The notes: generated by a model not told the origin, from the sequence alone. 6,238 nucleotides of DNA from Candidatus Eiseniibacteriota bacterium (GCA_014729455.1 WJJW01000405.1:1-6238), one strand, 5' to 3'; shown: positions 1 to 5,459, numbered from the stretch's first letter. Numbers and translations are program-made.

Positions 1-350
1 AACCGCTCCGGCCCCTTTTCCCGCCCCGGCCATCCGATCCGCTCGAGCAGGTCGAGCCAGTCGACCGGATCGGCGGCGCGCTCGGCGATCGGCTCGTCCG
101 CCCCGAGCGCCGCCGCCGCGATCCGTACCGCGTGGATCGCCCGCGTGATCCGGTCGGGACGGTCCCGCTCCTCGATCCGCAGCTCGGCGCGCGCCTCGGC
201 GGGACCGCGCCCGCCGGGGAGCACGATCTTTGCGGGCCCCGGCAGACCGGCGTTCGCGCGCAGGAGATCCCAGGGGGTCGATCCGTCCGGCGTCGCGGAG
301 ACCGCCGCGCGGAAGACCAGCCAGCGCCCGTCCTGCTCGGTCGCGATCAC
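1..350 (-). CDS. Partial gene downstream of the E2 gene; unrecognised, possibly CesT/YbjN-like fold
   Basis: This is an open frame of 116 codons that runs off the left edge, so the C-terminus is missing. It starts at GTG (350-348), which overlaps the TGA stop of the E2-like gene as GTGA, and a GGAGG site (358-362) lies 7 nt upstream of it. That arrangement indicates translational coupling, and membership of the same operon is nearly certain. The visible protein begins with a strand-like stretch (DGRWLVFRAAV, residues 7-17), then PWDLLRANAGL (26-36), a charged strand (ELRIEERD, 56-63) and an alanine-rich helix (about 67-82). The order strand, 'LLxxNA', strand, helix loosely recalls type III secretion chaperone (CesT/YbjN-like) folds. 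That is a shape impression, not a motif match. No catalytic residues, zinc motif or JAMM signature appear in the visible part. It does not look like a ubiquitin-like protein. Confidence 0.85.
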   Translation of the reverse strand, partial: MIATEQDGRWLVFRAAVSATPDGSTPWDLLRANAGLPGPAKIVLPGGRGPAEARAELRIEERDRPDRITRAIHAVRIAAAALGADEPIAERAADPVDWLDLLERIGWPGREKGPER

Positions 351-871
351 CGCGTCGCCTCCGGCTCGCGCGTCTCCAGGCGCAACGCCCGTCGCTTCAG
401 CGGCCGCGCCTCGATCGGGAAACGCGCCTTGTTCTCGCGGCTCCACGCGCAGGCCTCGAGGCAGAGCGCGTCGTCCTCGCGCATCGTCACCTTCACGTAA
501 CCGATCACCTCGAATACCTGGTAGATCAGGTCGACGAGCCCGATCCCCGGCGTCACGCGCCCGATGCAGATGTAGGGCGGGCGGATGTTCGGATGGAACA
601 CCGTCCCCGGCGCCAGCCAAGTCACCAGCTCGTACGGGGTGACGCGCCGGAGATGATCGGGCCCGAAGCGGATCCCGACGTCGAACCGCTCCGCCTCGAC
701 GATCTCCCCCTCGGGGGAGCGGACCATCCCGCGGGAGTGGAACCGCACGAGGTACTTCGTCGGCACGGGCGGGTCGATCGCGACCAGCTCGAACAGGTCG
801 CTCGCTCGGCTCAAGGCGAGGCCCTCTTCACGCTGCCTCTCGAGGAACGAGTCCAGAATCCGATCACGCAT
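347..871 (-). CDS. E2-like (UBC-fold) ubiquitin-conjugating enzyme homologue
   Basis: The 174-aa product has the hallmarks of an E2. A proline-containing approach (VTPYELVTWLAPG, residues 77-89) leads to FHPNI at 92-96 and then C102 in YICIG. The spacing from the HPN asparagine to the cysteine is +7, against +8 in typical eukaryotic E2s. After the cysteine, a helix (GLVDLIYQVFEVIGY, 111-125) and a later helix with AWSRENKARF (142-151) match the C-terminal helices of UBC domains. E2s accept a ubiquitin-like protein from an E1 as a thioester on this cysteine and pass it on, here perhaps with the neighbouring RING protein. I chose ATG 871 because a GGGAGG site (878-883) precedes it by 6 nt; an in-frame ATG at 943 has no such support and would add 24 unconserved residues. 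The gene lies 132 nt after the E1-like gene and overlaps the next gene by 4 nt. The ~75-residue N-terminus is less recognisable. The E2 assignment rests on motif and neighbours. Confidence 0.88.
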   Translation of the reverse strand: MRDRILDSFLERQREEGLALSRASDLFELVAIDPPVPTKYLVRFHSRGMVRSPEGEIVEAERFDVGIRFGPDHLRRVTPYELVTWLAPGTVFHPNIRPPYICIGRVTPGIGLVDLIYQVFEVIGYVKVTMREDDALCLEACAWSRENKARFPIEARPLKRRALRLETREPEATR

Positions 872-1003
872 CGTCTGCCTCCCGTCGTTGTGCACGATTG
901 GACGTCCTCGAGCCTCGTTTGCGGGTAAGGACCGGATGTTCACCGATCGATGAATTGCGAACCAGTTGTTTGCGAAGCGATTACGTGGGCGAGAAAGACA
1001 GGT
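872..1003 (-). other. 132-nt spacer between E1-like and E2-like genes, with short direct repeats
   Basis: This is the longest gap within the E1-to-left-edge part of the operon. It is less GC-rich than its surroundings and too short for a ubiquitin-like gene. TTGCGAA occurs twice on the plus strand (955-961 and 970-976), one 15-nt period apart. The octamer GTTCACCG occurs at 939-946, 1002-1009 and 1012-1019, the last two spanning the end of the E1-like gene. I see no convincing -35/-10 pair and no terminator. The repeats could be an operator or chance. Confidence 0.4.
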
Positions 1004-2080
1004 TCACCGGAGTTCACCGACGACCCACGTCGTCGGTTTTTCCGTTTCGCCCGTCAAGCGGATCAGATCGCCCGGCCGGACGCCGAGGCGATCGAGGGGC
1101 GTCTCCGCCCATTCGCGCGGGATCGCCGAGGCGGCGATCTCCGGCGTCCGGTCGAACCCGGCGGCGACGAGAGATCCCGCGCAACGCGGGCAATCGCGGA
1201 CGCTCTCCCGTCCCGGGAGCGTGAGGAACAACCCGTGCTCCTCGTGGCCGCACCCGCCGCAGCGCAGCAGGCGTGCGAAGTCGCGGCCGGGGATCGATAC
1301 CCGCCGCTCGGGCGGACCGCCGGCGAGGAGATCCCGCAGCGTCCGGCGCCGCGAGGATCCGTCCAACAACGTCAGCGGCCACGCCGCGTGGTCCATGAGC
1401 CGGCAATCGGGATTCCGCCGCGTCGCCGTGACGTACTGCCGGTGGTGGAGCAGATCGAGCAGAAGCTCCCGCCCGAAGAGGACCTCTTCGTTGCGTCCCT
1501 CGATCAGCTTCTCGCACTCGACCGCCATCAGCGCCGCCGCCAGCGCGCCCAGCCCCGACGGCGCGTTCGTCGCCGGCGCGCGCGGATCGTCCGGATCGCA
1601 GGCGTAGCGCTGCTCCAGAGAAGCGTAGTGCCGCTCGTCCCAGCCGCACTCGAGGCACGGATCGTCCGGACCGGTCCCGTAGGCGTCGACCCGCACGAGG
1701 AGCCGGTCCGCCTCGATGCCCGCGTCGATCCACGGGACGCCGAGCCGCCGCGCCCATTCGTTGACGTGCTGCCGCGCCGCGCGCGAATCGGGGCAGGAGA
1801 GGATCACGTCGGCGAGGAGCGCACCCGGCGCCACCCGCTCGACGAAGGTCTGATGCGCCTCGACGCGCAGGTCCGGCGCGATCCGGCGCAGCCGTCCCGC
1901 CTGGACCAGCACCTTCGGGCGCCCGATCTCGTCTGGGACGATCTCCTGGCTGCGGAGGTTCTTTTCTTCATAGCGGTCCGGATCGATCAGCGCGACCGTC
2001 TCGAACCGCCCCATCCGCGCCAGGTGGGGGATCAGATGCGAGCCGACGTTTCCGCCGGCGCCGACCACGACCGCGCGCAT
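1004..2080 (-). CDS. E1-like ubiquitin-activating enzyme homologue (ThiF/MoeB superfamily) with C-terminal zinc ribbon
   Basis: The 358-aa product has an E1-type adenylation domain. It shows the nucleotide-binding loop GAGGNVGSH (residues 8-16), the acidic strand end LIDPD (31-35), NLRSQ at 41-45 in place of the usual NLNRQ, GRPKV with K56, and CPDSRAARQHVN with D98 at the metal/ATP aspartate. PCLEC (C142, C145) matches the first CxxC of MoeB/ThiF. C161 in RYAC sits just before the glycine/alanine-rich crossover and 'MAVECEKL' helix, where ThiF carries its thioester cysteine, so it is the best catalytic candidate. Residues 274-300 form a zinc ribbon (C274xxC277, C297xxC300). An E1 adenylates the modifier's C-terminus and loads it onto an E2. 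ATG 2080 is chosen because GGAGGGG (2088-2094) precedes it by 7 nt and it lies one base after the RING gene's stop; an upstream ATG at 2116 would add 12 residues. A plain MoeB or ThiF is less likely given the E2 and RING neighbours. Confidence 0.93.
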   Translation of the reverse strand: MRAVVVGAGGNVGSHLIPHLARMGRFETVALIDPDRYEEKNLRSQEIVPDEIGRPKVLVQAGRLRRIAPDLRVEAHQTFVERVAPGALLADVILSCPDSRAARQHVNEWARRLGVPWIDAGIEADRLLVRVDAYGTGPDDPCLECGWDERHYASLEQRYACDPDDPRAPATNAPSGLGALAAALMAVECEKLIEGRNEEVLFGRELLLDLLHHRQYVTATRRNPDCRLMDHAAWPLTLLDGSSRRRTLRDLLAGGPPERRVSIPGRDFARLLRCGGCGHEEHGLFLTLPGRESVRDCPRCAGSLVAAGFDRTPEIAASAIPREWAETPLDRLGVRPGDLIRLTGETEKPTTWVVGELR

Positions 2081-2081
2081 C

Positions 2082-2561
2082 CTAGAGCCCCTCCGGGGTC
2101 CAGCACGCGCCTCCATCGAGGGCGGTCGCGGCCGCGCAGGACGCGCATTCGGTGGAGTACGACCAGCACGGGAACTCGTCGGTCTGGTGGTGCCACACGC
2201 CGCAGCTCGGGCAGCGCACGGCCTCCGCGCCGGCCCGGATCGGTTTCCGGCAACGCGGGCAATCGAGCCGCTTCACGCCGGCCGGGAACGGCTCCATCCG
2301 CGGGATCGACGCGGTCGAGTAGTACATCCGGATCCCGCCGTCGAGCCGGATCTCCGAGCGATCCGACAGGACCCGGACGCCGCCGGGAAGCGGCAGACCG
2401 TCGATCCGCACCCGGTCCTCGCCCGATTCGATCAGCACCCAGTCTTCCCGGCCGAGCGCGTGCATGGGCGCGAGCAGCGCGTCCGCCAGGCGCACCGGAT
2501 CCCCCTCGAGCGCACAGCTCCGCCATGATCCGTCCTCGTCCCGGGTCCAGAGCATCGCCAT
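2082..2561 (-). CDS. RING-type binuclear zinc-finger protein with FHA-like N-terminal half
   Basis: The product is 159 aa. The C-terminal third carries C101xxC104, C117xxC120, H124-H125, C132 and C139xxC142, a series that can form the cross-braced two-zinc arrangement of RING and related treble-clef domains (pairs one and three share one zinc, two and four the other). C153 is an extra cysteine. The middle, VRIDGLPLPGGVRVLSDRSE (51-70) followed by IRLDGGIRMYY, resembles the last strands of an FHA domain ('vNG..l..G..L.dgD.I.l'), although the phosphothreonine-binding residues are not evident. RING proteins act as E3 adaptors that bring a charged E2 to its target, and prokaryotic RING-type proteins have been reported beside bacterial E1 and E2 genes. 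ATG 2561 has AAAGGAGA (2567-2574) 5 nt upstream. The gene ends one base before the E1-like start, so the two are probably coupled. E3 function is inferred from motif and context. Confidence 0.85.
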   Translation of the reverse strand: MAMLWTRDEDGSWRSCALEGDPVRLADALLAPMHALGREDWVLIESGEDRVRIDGLPLPGGVRVLSDRSEIRLDGGIRMYYSTASIPRMEPFPAGVKRLDCPRCRKPIRAGAEAVRCPSCGVWHHQTDEFPCWSYSTECASCAAATALDGGACWTPEGL

Positions 2562-2575
2562 CGTCTTCTCCTTTC

Positions 2576-2606
2576 CGAGCGGACGGCCGGACCGGCCGCC
2601 CGCTCG
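2576..2606 (-). repeat. Strong inverted repeat beside the RING gene's ribosome-binding site
   Basis: The arms 2576-2590 and 2592-2606 are complementary over 15 positions with one exception (position 2583), which becomes a G-U pair in the minus-strand transcript. The centre is a single base, so in RNA the innermost pairs would open into a small loop. The 3' foot of the RNA hairpin lies one base from the AAAGGAGA site of the RING gene. No U-run follows on either strand, so it is not a canonical intrinsic terminator. It may tune translation, stabilise the RNA, or act as a dyad operator for the winged-helix protein encoded just upstream. Confidence 0.75.
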
Positions 2607-2639
2607 CGGATCTCCGTCTGTTTCGTTTCGCTCCGGGGT

Positions 2640-3182
2640 CTACGCGCGGTCGTCGGACGACGCGATCAGCCGGAGCCGGACTCCCTGCGGAGTCGAGTCG
2701 ACGAGGTAGGGGTTGATCTCGCGCTTGCGGAGCGCGGCGCGCAGAACGTGCACCGCCTGGCTGACGTCCCGGGGGGTGTAGCTCCGGTTCATGCGCACCC
2801 CGAGCTCCTTGGCCACGTACCGGCGGGTCTTCCAGCCGATGAACCGATCCACGTGCGGCGCGGAGTCGAGCGCGAGGATCGCGAGCAGGTGGACCAGCTT
2901 CTGCGACAGCTTGAACTCGGGGAAGTCGCCCACGCGGACCCGCGCCCTCCCGTCTCCGTTGGAGGGGAGGAAGTGGATCGAGTGGACGCCGTGGCGCGCT
3001 TGCGCGCGGAGGATCTCCTCCAGTTCCTGCGCCTGGCGAGCGGTGGTTCCTTCGAGGCGGTACGTGAGATCGAGAGCAGCCTCGACCAGCCGGTCCAGGC
3101 TCTGCAGCATCCTCCGCAGCTCCCGGAGGAGCCGCAGGAACTCTTCCCGCCGCATCTCATCACCGTCGCCATTGCGCTTCAT
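2640..3182 (-). CDS. Coiled-coil plus winged-helix (OmpR C-terminal-like) DNA-binding protein
   Basis: The 180-aa product has two parts. Residues about 10-62 are helical and heptad-like (leucine-rich, REEFLRLLRELRRMLQSLDR from 12), consistent with a coiled coil or dimerisation segment. Residues about 88-173 follow the pattern of the transcriptional regulatory C-terminal winged helix: a leucine-rich first helix (KLVHLLAILAL), a basic segment with RRYVAKELG, a probable recognition helix (SYTPRDVSQAVHVLRAAL, 134-151), then YLVDSTPQGVRLRL (159-172) forming the wing. There is no receiver domain. ATG 3182 is favoured because AAAGGGGG (3189-3196) precedes it by 6 nt; the in-frame ATGs at 3299 and 3155 lack such a site, and the 3299 extension is arginine-rich and unlike coding sequence. 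It is first in the run leading to RING, E1 and E2, 78 nt ahead of the RING gene. It may regulate the operon or be an effector or target; sequence alone cannot say. Confidence 0.85.
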   Translation of the reverse strand: MKRNGDGDEMRREEFLRLLRELRRMLQSLDRLVEAALDLTYRLEGTTARQAQELEEILRAQARHGVHSIHFLPSNGDGRARVRVGDFPEFKLSQKLVHLLAILALDSAPHVDRFIGWKTRRYVAKELGVRMNRSYTPRDVSQAVHVLRAALRKREINPYLVDSTPQGVRLRLIASSDDRA

Positions 3183-3305
3183 GAGGATCCCCCTTTCATC
3201 TTCCTTGCGGGCGTGGTGGGAACGCTTCCTGCTTTTTCGAGCGAATGGGGTCTTCTCCGGTTGGGGCCTCCTTTCACGGTTGCGGCATCGCCGGACCAAC
3301 GGGAT

Positions 3306-3319
3306 CGCGGGATCCCGCG
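3306..3319. repeat. 14-bp perfect palindrome
   Basis: CGCGGGATCCCGCG reads the same on both strands. It lies 124 bp upstream of the winged-helix gene's start. In GC-rich DNA such palindromes can occur by chance, but the position would suit a dimeric regulator's operator. Confidence 0.5.
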
Positions 3320-3418
3320 GGACGAGCCTCGGCTTTGTGGGTTGCCGCGATTCGTCGCGCGGCCTCTACGTCATCGGGCGCGTTGCCCCTGCTGGTGAGC
3401 GCTCGGTGGAGAGCACTC

Positions 3419-3488
3419 CCGCCGCGAGCCGCGGCGGTGAGGATCGGGCGGCGATCCTCGTCGAGAAACGTCGTGCGCGGACGTTCTC
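3419..3488. repeat. Cluster of three consecutive hairpins
   Basis: Three inverted repeats follow one another with almost no gap. The first is 3419-3426 with 3430-3437 (8 bp perfect, 3-nt loop). The second is 3439-3446 with 3452-3459 (8 bp perfect, 5-nt loop). The third is 3463-3472 with 3480-3488 (9 bp with one bulged A, 7-nt loop). No T-run follows on either strand, so these are not standard terminators. The cluster may be a structured untranslated RNA, between the sigma-like unit and the winged-helix gene. Confidence 0.6.
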
Positions 3489-3706
3489 AGGCGGTCTGTC
3501 CCCCCTTCCGCCAGTGGAAGCGGCCGAAGTGCGGGATCGGAGTCGTGCATCCTTCCGCGATGGGAGGGATGTGAGAGAAATGGATACGCTCTTCGTCCCG
3601 GATTGCCAAGGGGGTTTTCGAAGAATTGTCTCCATGAACGACTTCTCCCGCTGCCTTTCAGGGGATGTAGTAGCGCGAACGAGAAGCCGAGCGGAATTAC
3701 GCGGAC

Positions 3707-4378
3707 TCAGAGATTCCGAAAAAGCTCGGGATCGCCGGAACGACCATCGTCTTCGTCCGGTGGGATCTCCACGGTGAGATCGAGAAGCCGCGCCTGCGCC
3801 TCGCGGAAGGGGAGCGCGAGCGGTGCGGATCCCTCGCAGCGGTCGCCGGATGGACGGAGCGCGAGCGTCGTCTCGCCGCGAATCGATCCGAGCGCGAAGC
3901 GGATCCGCCGGCCGGCGAGCGCGCGCGTGCCGGTCTGCAGGTCGAGGACGGCGTTGCCCGACTCGTCCTTTCGCAGATGCGCCCGGATCCTGCGATCGGC
4001 CGGAACGACCGCGCGGGGGAGGCCGGCGGCCTCTTCCCGCACGAGCTGCGCGCGGTACTCCCCGCCGGGAAGGCCCTTGAACCAGATCTGTCCGTGACGG
4101 TTCGTCGGTTCGGAGGGAAGGTAGGCTCCTTCATCGCCGTATAAGACGATCCGGTGGCCGGCGATCTCCTCGGTCGAGGCGGCGCGCGGTTTGATCGTGA
4201 GGAGCGCGTCGAAGGCGGTGCGCTCGCCCGGCCAGGGATGGGCGAACAGCGACCAGGATCCGCTCTCCTTGTAATCGGCGTGGTGGGAGCTGAAACGGAT
4301 CTCCGCGACGATCTTCTCCAGGTCCTCGAGCGGGGTGGAATCCCGGCCCGGGTCGTTGCCTTCGTTCGGATCGTCCAT
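3707..4378 (-). CDS. Hypothetical protein with carboxypeptidase-regulatory-like beta-sandwich; partner of the sigma-like gene
   Basis: The product is 223 aa with an acidic N-terminus and no signal peptide or membrane segment, so it is probably cytoplasmic. Residues about 74-112 read GHRIVLYGDEG, then TNRHGQIWFKGLPGGEYRAQL, the strand-turn-strand pattern of carboxypeptidase-regulatory-like/Ig-like domains ('T..nG.i.f.gLp.G.Y...l'). A second strand-rich half (about 130-205) includes LAGRRIRFALG (154-164), and the C-terminus is acidic. ATG 4378 has GGAGGA (4386-4391) 7 nt upstream, and the gene starts 19 nt after the sigma-like gene's stop, so the two are co-transcribed. By position it could be a modulator of the sigma-like protein, as anti-sigma genes are often placed. 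It contains a single cysteine (C181), so it is not a zinc-binding anti-sigma of the ZAS type. The function is unknown. Confidence 0.85.
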   Translation of the reverse strand: MDDPNEGNDPGRDSTPLEDLEKIVAEIRFSSHHADYKESGSWSLFAHPWPGERTAFDALLTIKPRAASTEEIAGHRIVLYGDEGAYLPSEPTNRHGQIWFKGLPGGEYRAQLVREEAAGLPRAVVPADRRIRAHLRKDESGNAVLDLQTGTRALAGRRIRFALGSIRGETTLALRPSGDRCEGSAPLALPFREAQARLLDLTVEIPPDEDDGRSGDPELFRNL

Positions 4379-4397
4379 CGGGTCGTCCTCCGTTCGG

Positions 4398-5459
4398 TCA
4401 GCCGCTCCGGGTCGGAGCGTAGACGTACAACCAGGTCTTCCTGCGCGACAGGCGGGCTCCGCCGGCCGCGTCCACTCGATGCATCGGCAGGTAGCGGGGC
4501 GCGCCTTCCCGATCCATCCGCCGTCGAAACGGGATCTGTGCGTAGCGATCCCTGAGGATCAGGCGGTCGGATCCGACGACCTCCATCCGGATCGCGCTGC
4601 TGCAACGGCAGATCGGACCGGAGGACAGGTGATACTCGAGGCGCGCATCGCAGCGCGGGCAATCCCAGAAGGCGACCTTGGCGACGCAGAGCCCTGTTTC
4701 CTCCGCGAGCAGCGGGAAGAGAAGACCGTGTCGAAAGCGGTTCGCCTGGAACCAGAGCCCGTCCGGCGGGCTCCCCTGGATCGCGCGCTGGAGCCAGGCG
4801 TACAGTTTCCCCTTCTCCGGCTCCCAGTTCCTCAGGCGCTGGTAGAACTGGTACTCGGCTTTCCGCGGCCCGTCGTGCGCGACGAAGTCCATGCAGACGT
4901 CGTTCGCGTACGACTTCAGCATGTCCTCCGGCGGGAACACGAACCCGCGGACGCTGCGCGCCAGGATCCCGCACGCCTGGATCGTGAAGTTGTGGGCGAT
5001 CGAGGCGAGCTCGAAGACACCGTTCGGCCACGTCTCGTTCCAGGCGGAAGGATCCGACTCCCGGGCCGCGCGCCGCCAGCGGCCGGCGTAGGCGAGGAGG
5101 ATCTGCGTCGTCGCGTCCATGCGTTCGTTCGCGGGGATCTCGGCGACTTCGCGCCAGGCCCTCAGGTGGGCCGCCGCCTCCTCGAAGAGCGGACGCGGGG
5201 GCGGCCCGGCGTACCGCGGGCCGAGCAGCGTCATCAGCGCGAGGATCGCGAGTGAGTCGGGATCCACGTCGATCACCCGCTTCTGCAGGAGCGGCAGGAT
5301 CCGGTCCTGCAGGTAGAGGGTGAGTGCTTCGCTGTAGTGGCCGGTCGCGGCGGCTTCGGTCTCCGGCTGCCGCGGCACGCGCCGGCGTTGCGGGTGGTCG
5401 CGGGCGATCTCCCGCGTTTCCCGGTCGATGCGGCGGATCAGCGTGGCGGCGACGGTCAT
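4398..5459 (-). CDS. Sigma-70 region 2-like protein with zinc ribbon, no evident region 4
   Basis: The product is 353 aa. Residues about 150-230 follow the layout of sigma-70 region 2: an early helix (ASIAHNFTIQACGILAR), PEDMLKSYANDVCMDFV (177-193, compare 'AEDlvQevFlr'), then RNWEPEKGKLYAWLQRAIQG (210-229, compare 'fdp.kGsfraWLyriarn'). C267xxC270 and C284xC286 then form a likely zinc ribbon. No region-4 helix-turn-helix is evident after this; the C-terminus is basic and strand-like. The N-terminal ~145 residues are helical and unrecognised. ATG 5459 has AGGAG (5467-5471) 7 nt upstream. The gene heads a two-gene unit and diverges from a secreted-protein gene. If it is a sigma-like factor it would bind RNA polymerase and recognise a -10-like element, perhaps with the zinc ribbon replacing region 4. 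The sigma similarity is moderate, and a non-sigma role is possible. Confidence 0.85.
   Translation of the reverse strand: MTVAATLIRRIDRETREIARDHPQRRRVPRQPETEAAATGHYSEALTLYLQDRILPLLQKRVIDVDPDSLAILALMTLLGPRYAGPPPRPLFEEAAAHLRAWREVAEIPANERMDATTQILLAYAGRWRRAARESDPSAWNETWPNGVFELASIAHNFTIQACGILARSVRGFVFPPEDMLKSYANDVCMDFVAHDGPRKAEYQFYQRLRNWEPEKGKLYAWLQRAIQGSPPDGLWFQANRFRHGLLFPLLAEETGLCVAKVAFWDCPRCDARLEYHLSSGPICRCSSAIRMEVVGSDRLILRDRYAQIPFRRRMDREGAPRYLPMHRVDAAGGARLSRRKTWLYVYAPTRSG

Larger units (their letters stand above)
3183..3706. other. 524-bp gap without a convincing gene
   Basis: This gap separates the sigma-like unit from the ubiquitin-like operon. Frames here translate to arginine- and serine-rich sequence with poor third-position GC bias and no recognisable domain. 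The longest minus-strand candidate (3635-3366, 89 codons) has only a weak GGGAG upstream. It holds a 14-bp palindrome, three consecutive hairpins and an orphan Shine-Dalgarno-like GAAAGGAGG (minus strand, 3267-3275) with no start codon at suitable distance. The promoter of the ubiquitin-like operon is expected here, but I see no clear -35/-10 pair. About 3570-3700 is noticeably less GC-rich than the rest. Confidence 0.6.

Noticed and set aside
872..943. Upstream in-frame ATG extending the E2-like protein by 24 residues
   Set aside because: There is no ribosome site before 943, whereas GGGAGG sits 6 nt before ATG 871; the extra residues are not UBC-like.
950..2716. Long plus-strand frame of about 590 codons
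   Set aside because: It is antisense to the E1-like and RING genes, typical of GC-rich shadow frames, with arginine/proline-rich product and no domain.
3179..3277. 32-codon GTG frame whose TGA overlaps the winged-helix ATG, considered as a leader peptide
   Set aside because: The GTG has no ribosome site upstream (the purine run lies after it), and the composition is not coding-like.
3366..3635. Minus-strand 89-codon frame in the 524-bp gap, considered as the missing ubiquitin-like protein
   Set aside because: The product is arginine/serine/threonine-rich with no beta-grasp pattern and no terminal glycine motif, third positions lack the GC bias of the neighbours, and the upstream GGGAG is poorly spaced.
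3580..3777. Plus-strand 65-codon frame beginning after GGGAGG
   Set aside because: The purine run is too far from the ATG, the frame overlaps the end of the beta-sandwich gene on the other strand, and the product is arginine-rich with no features.
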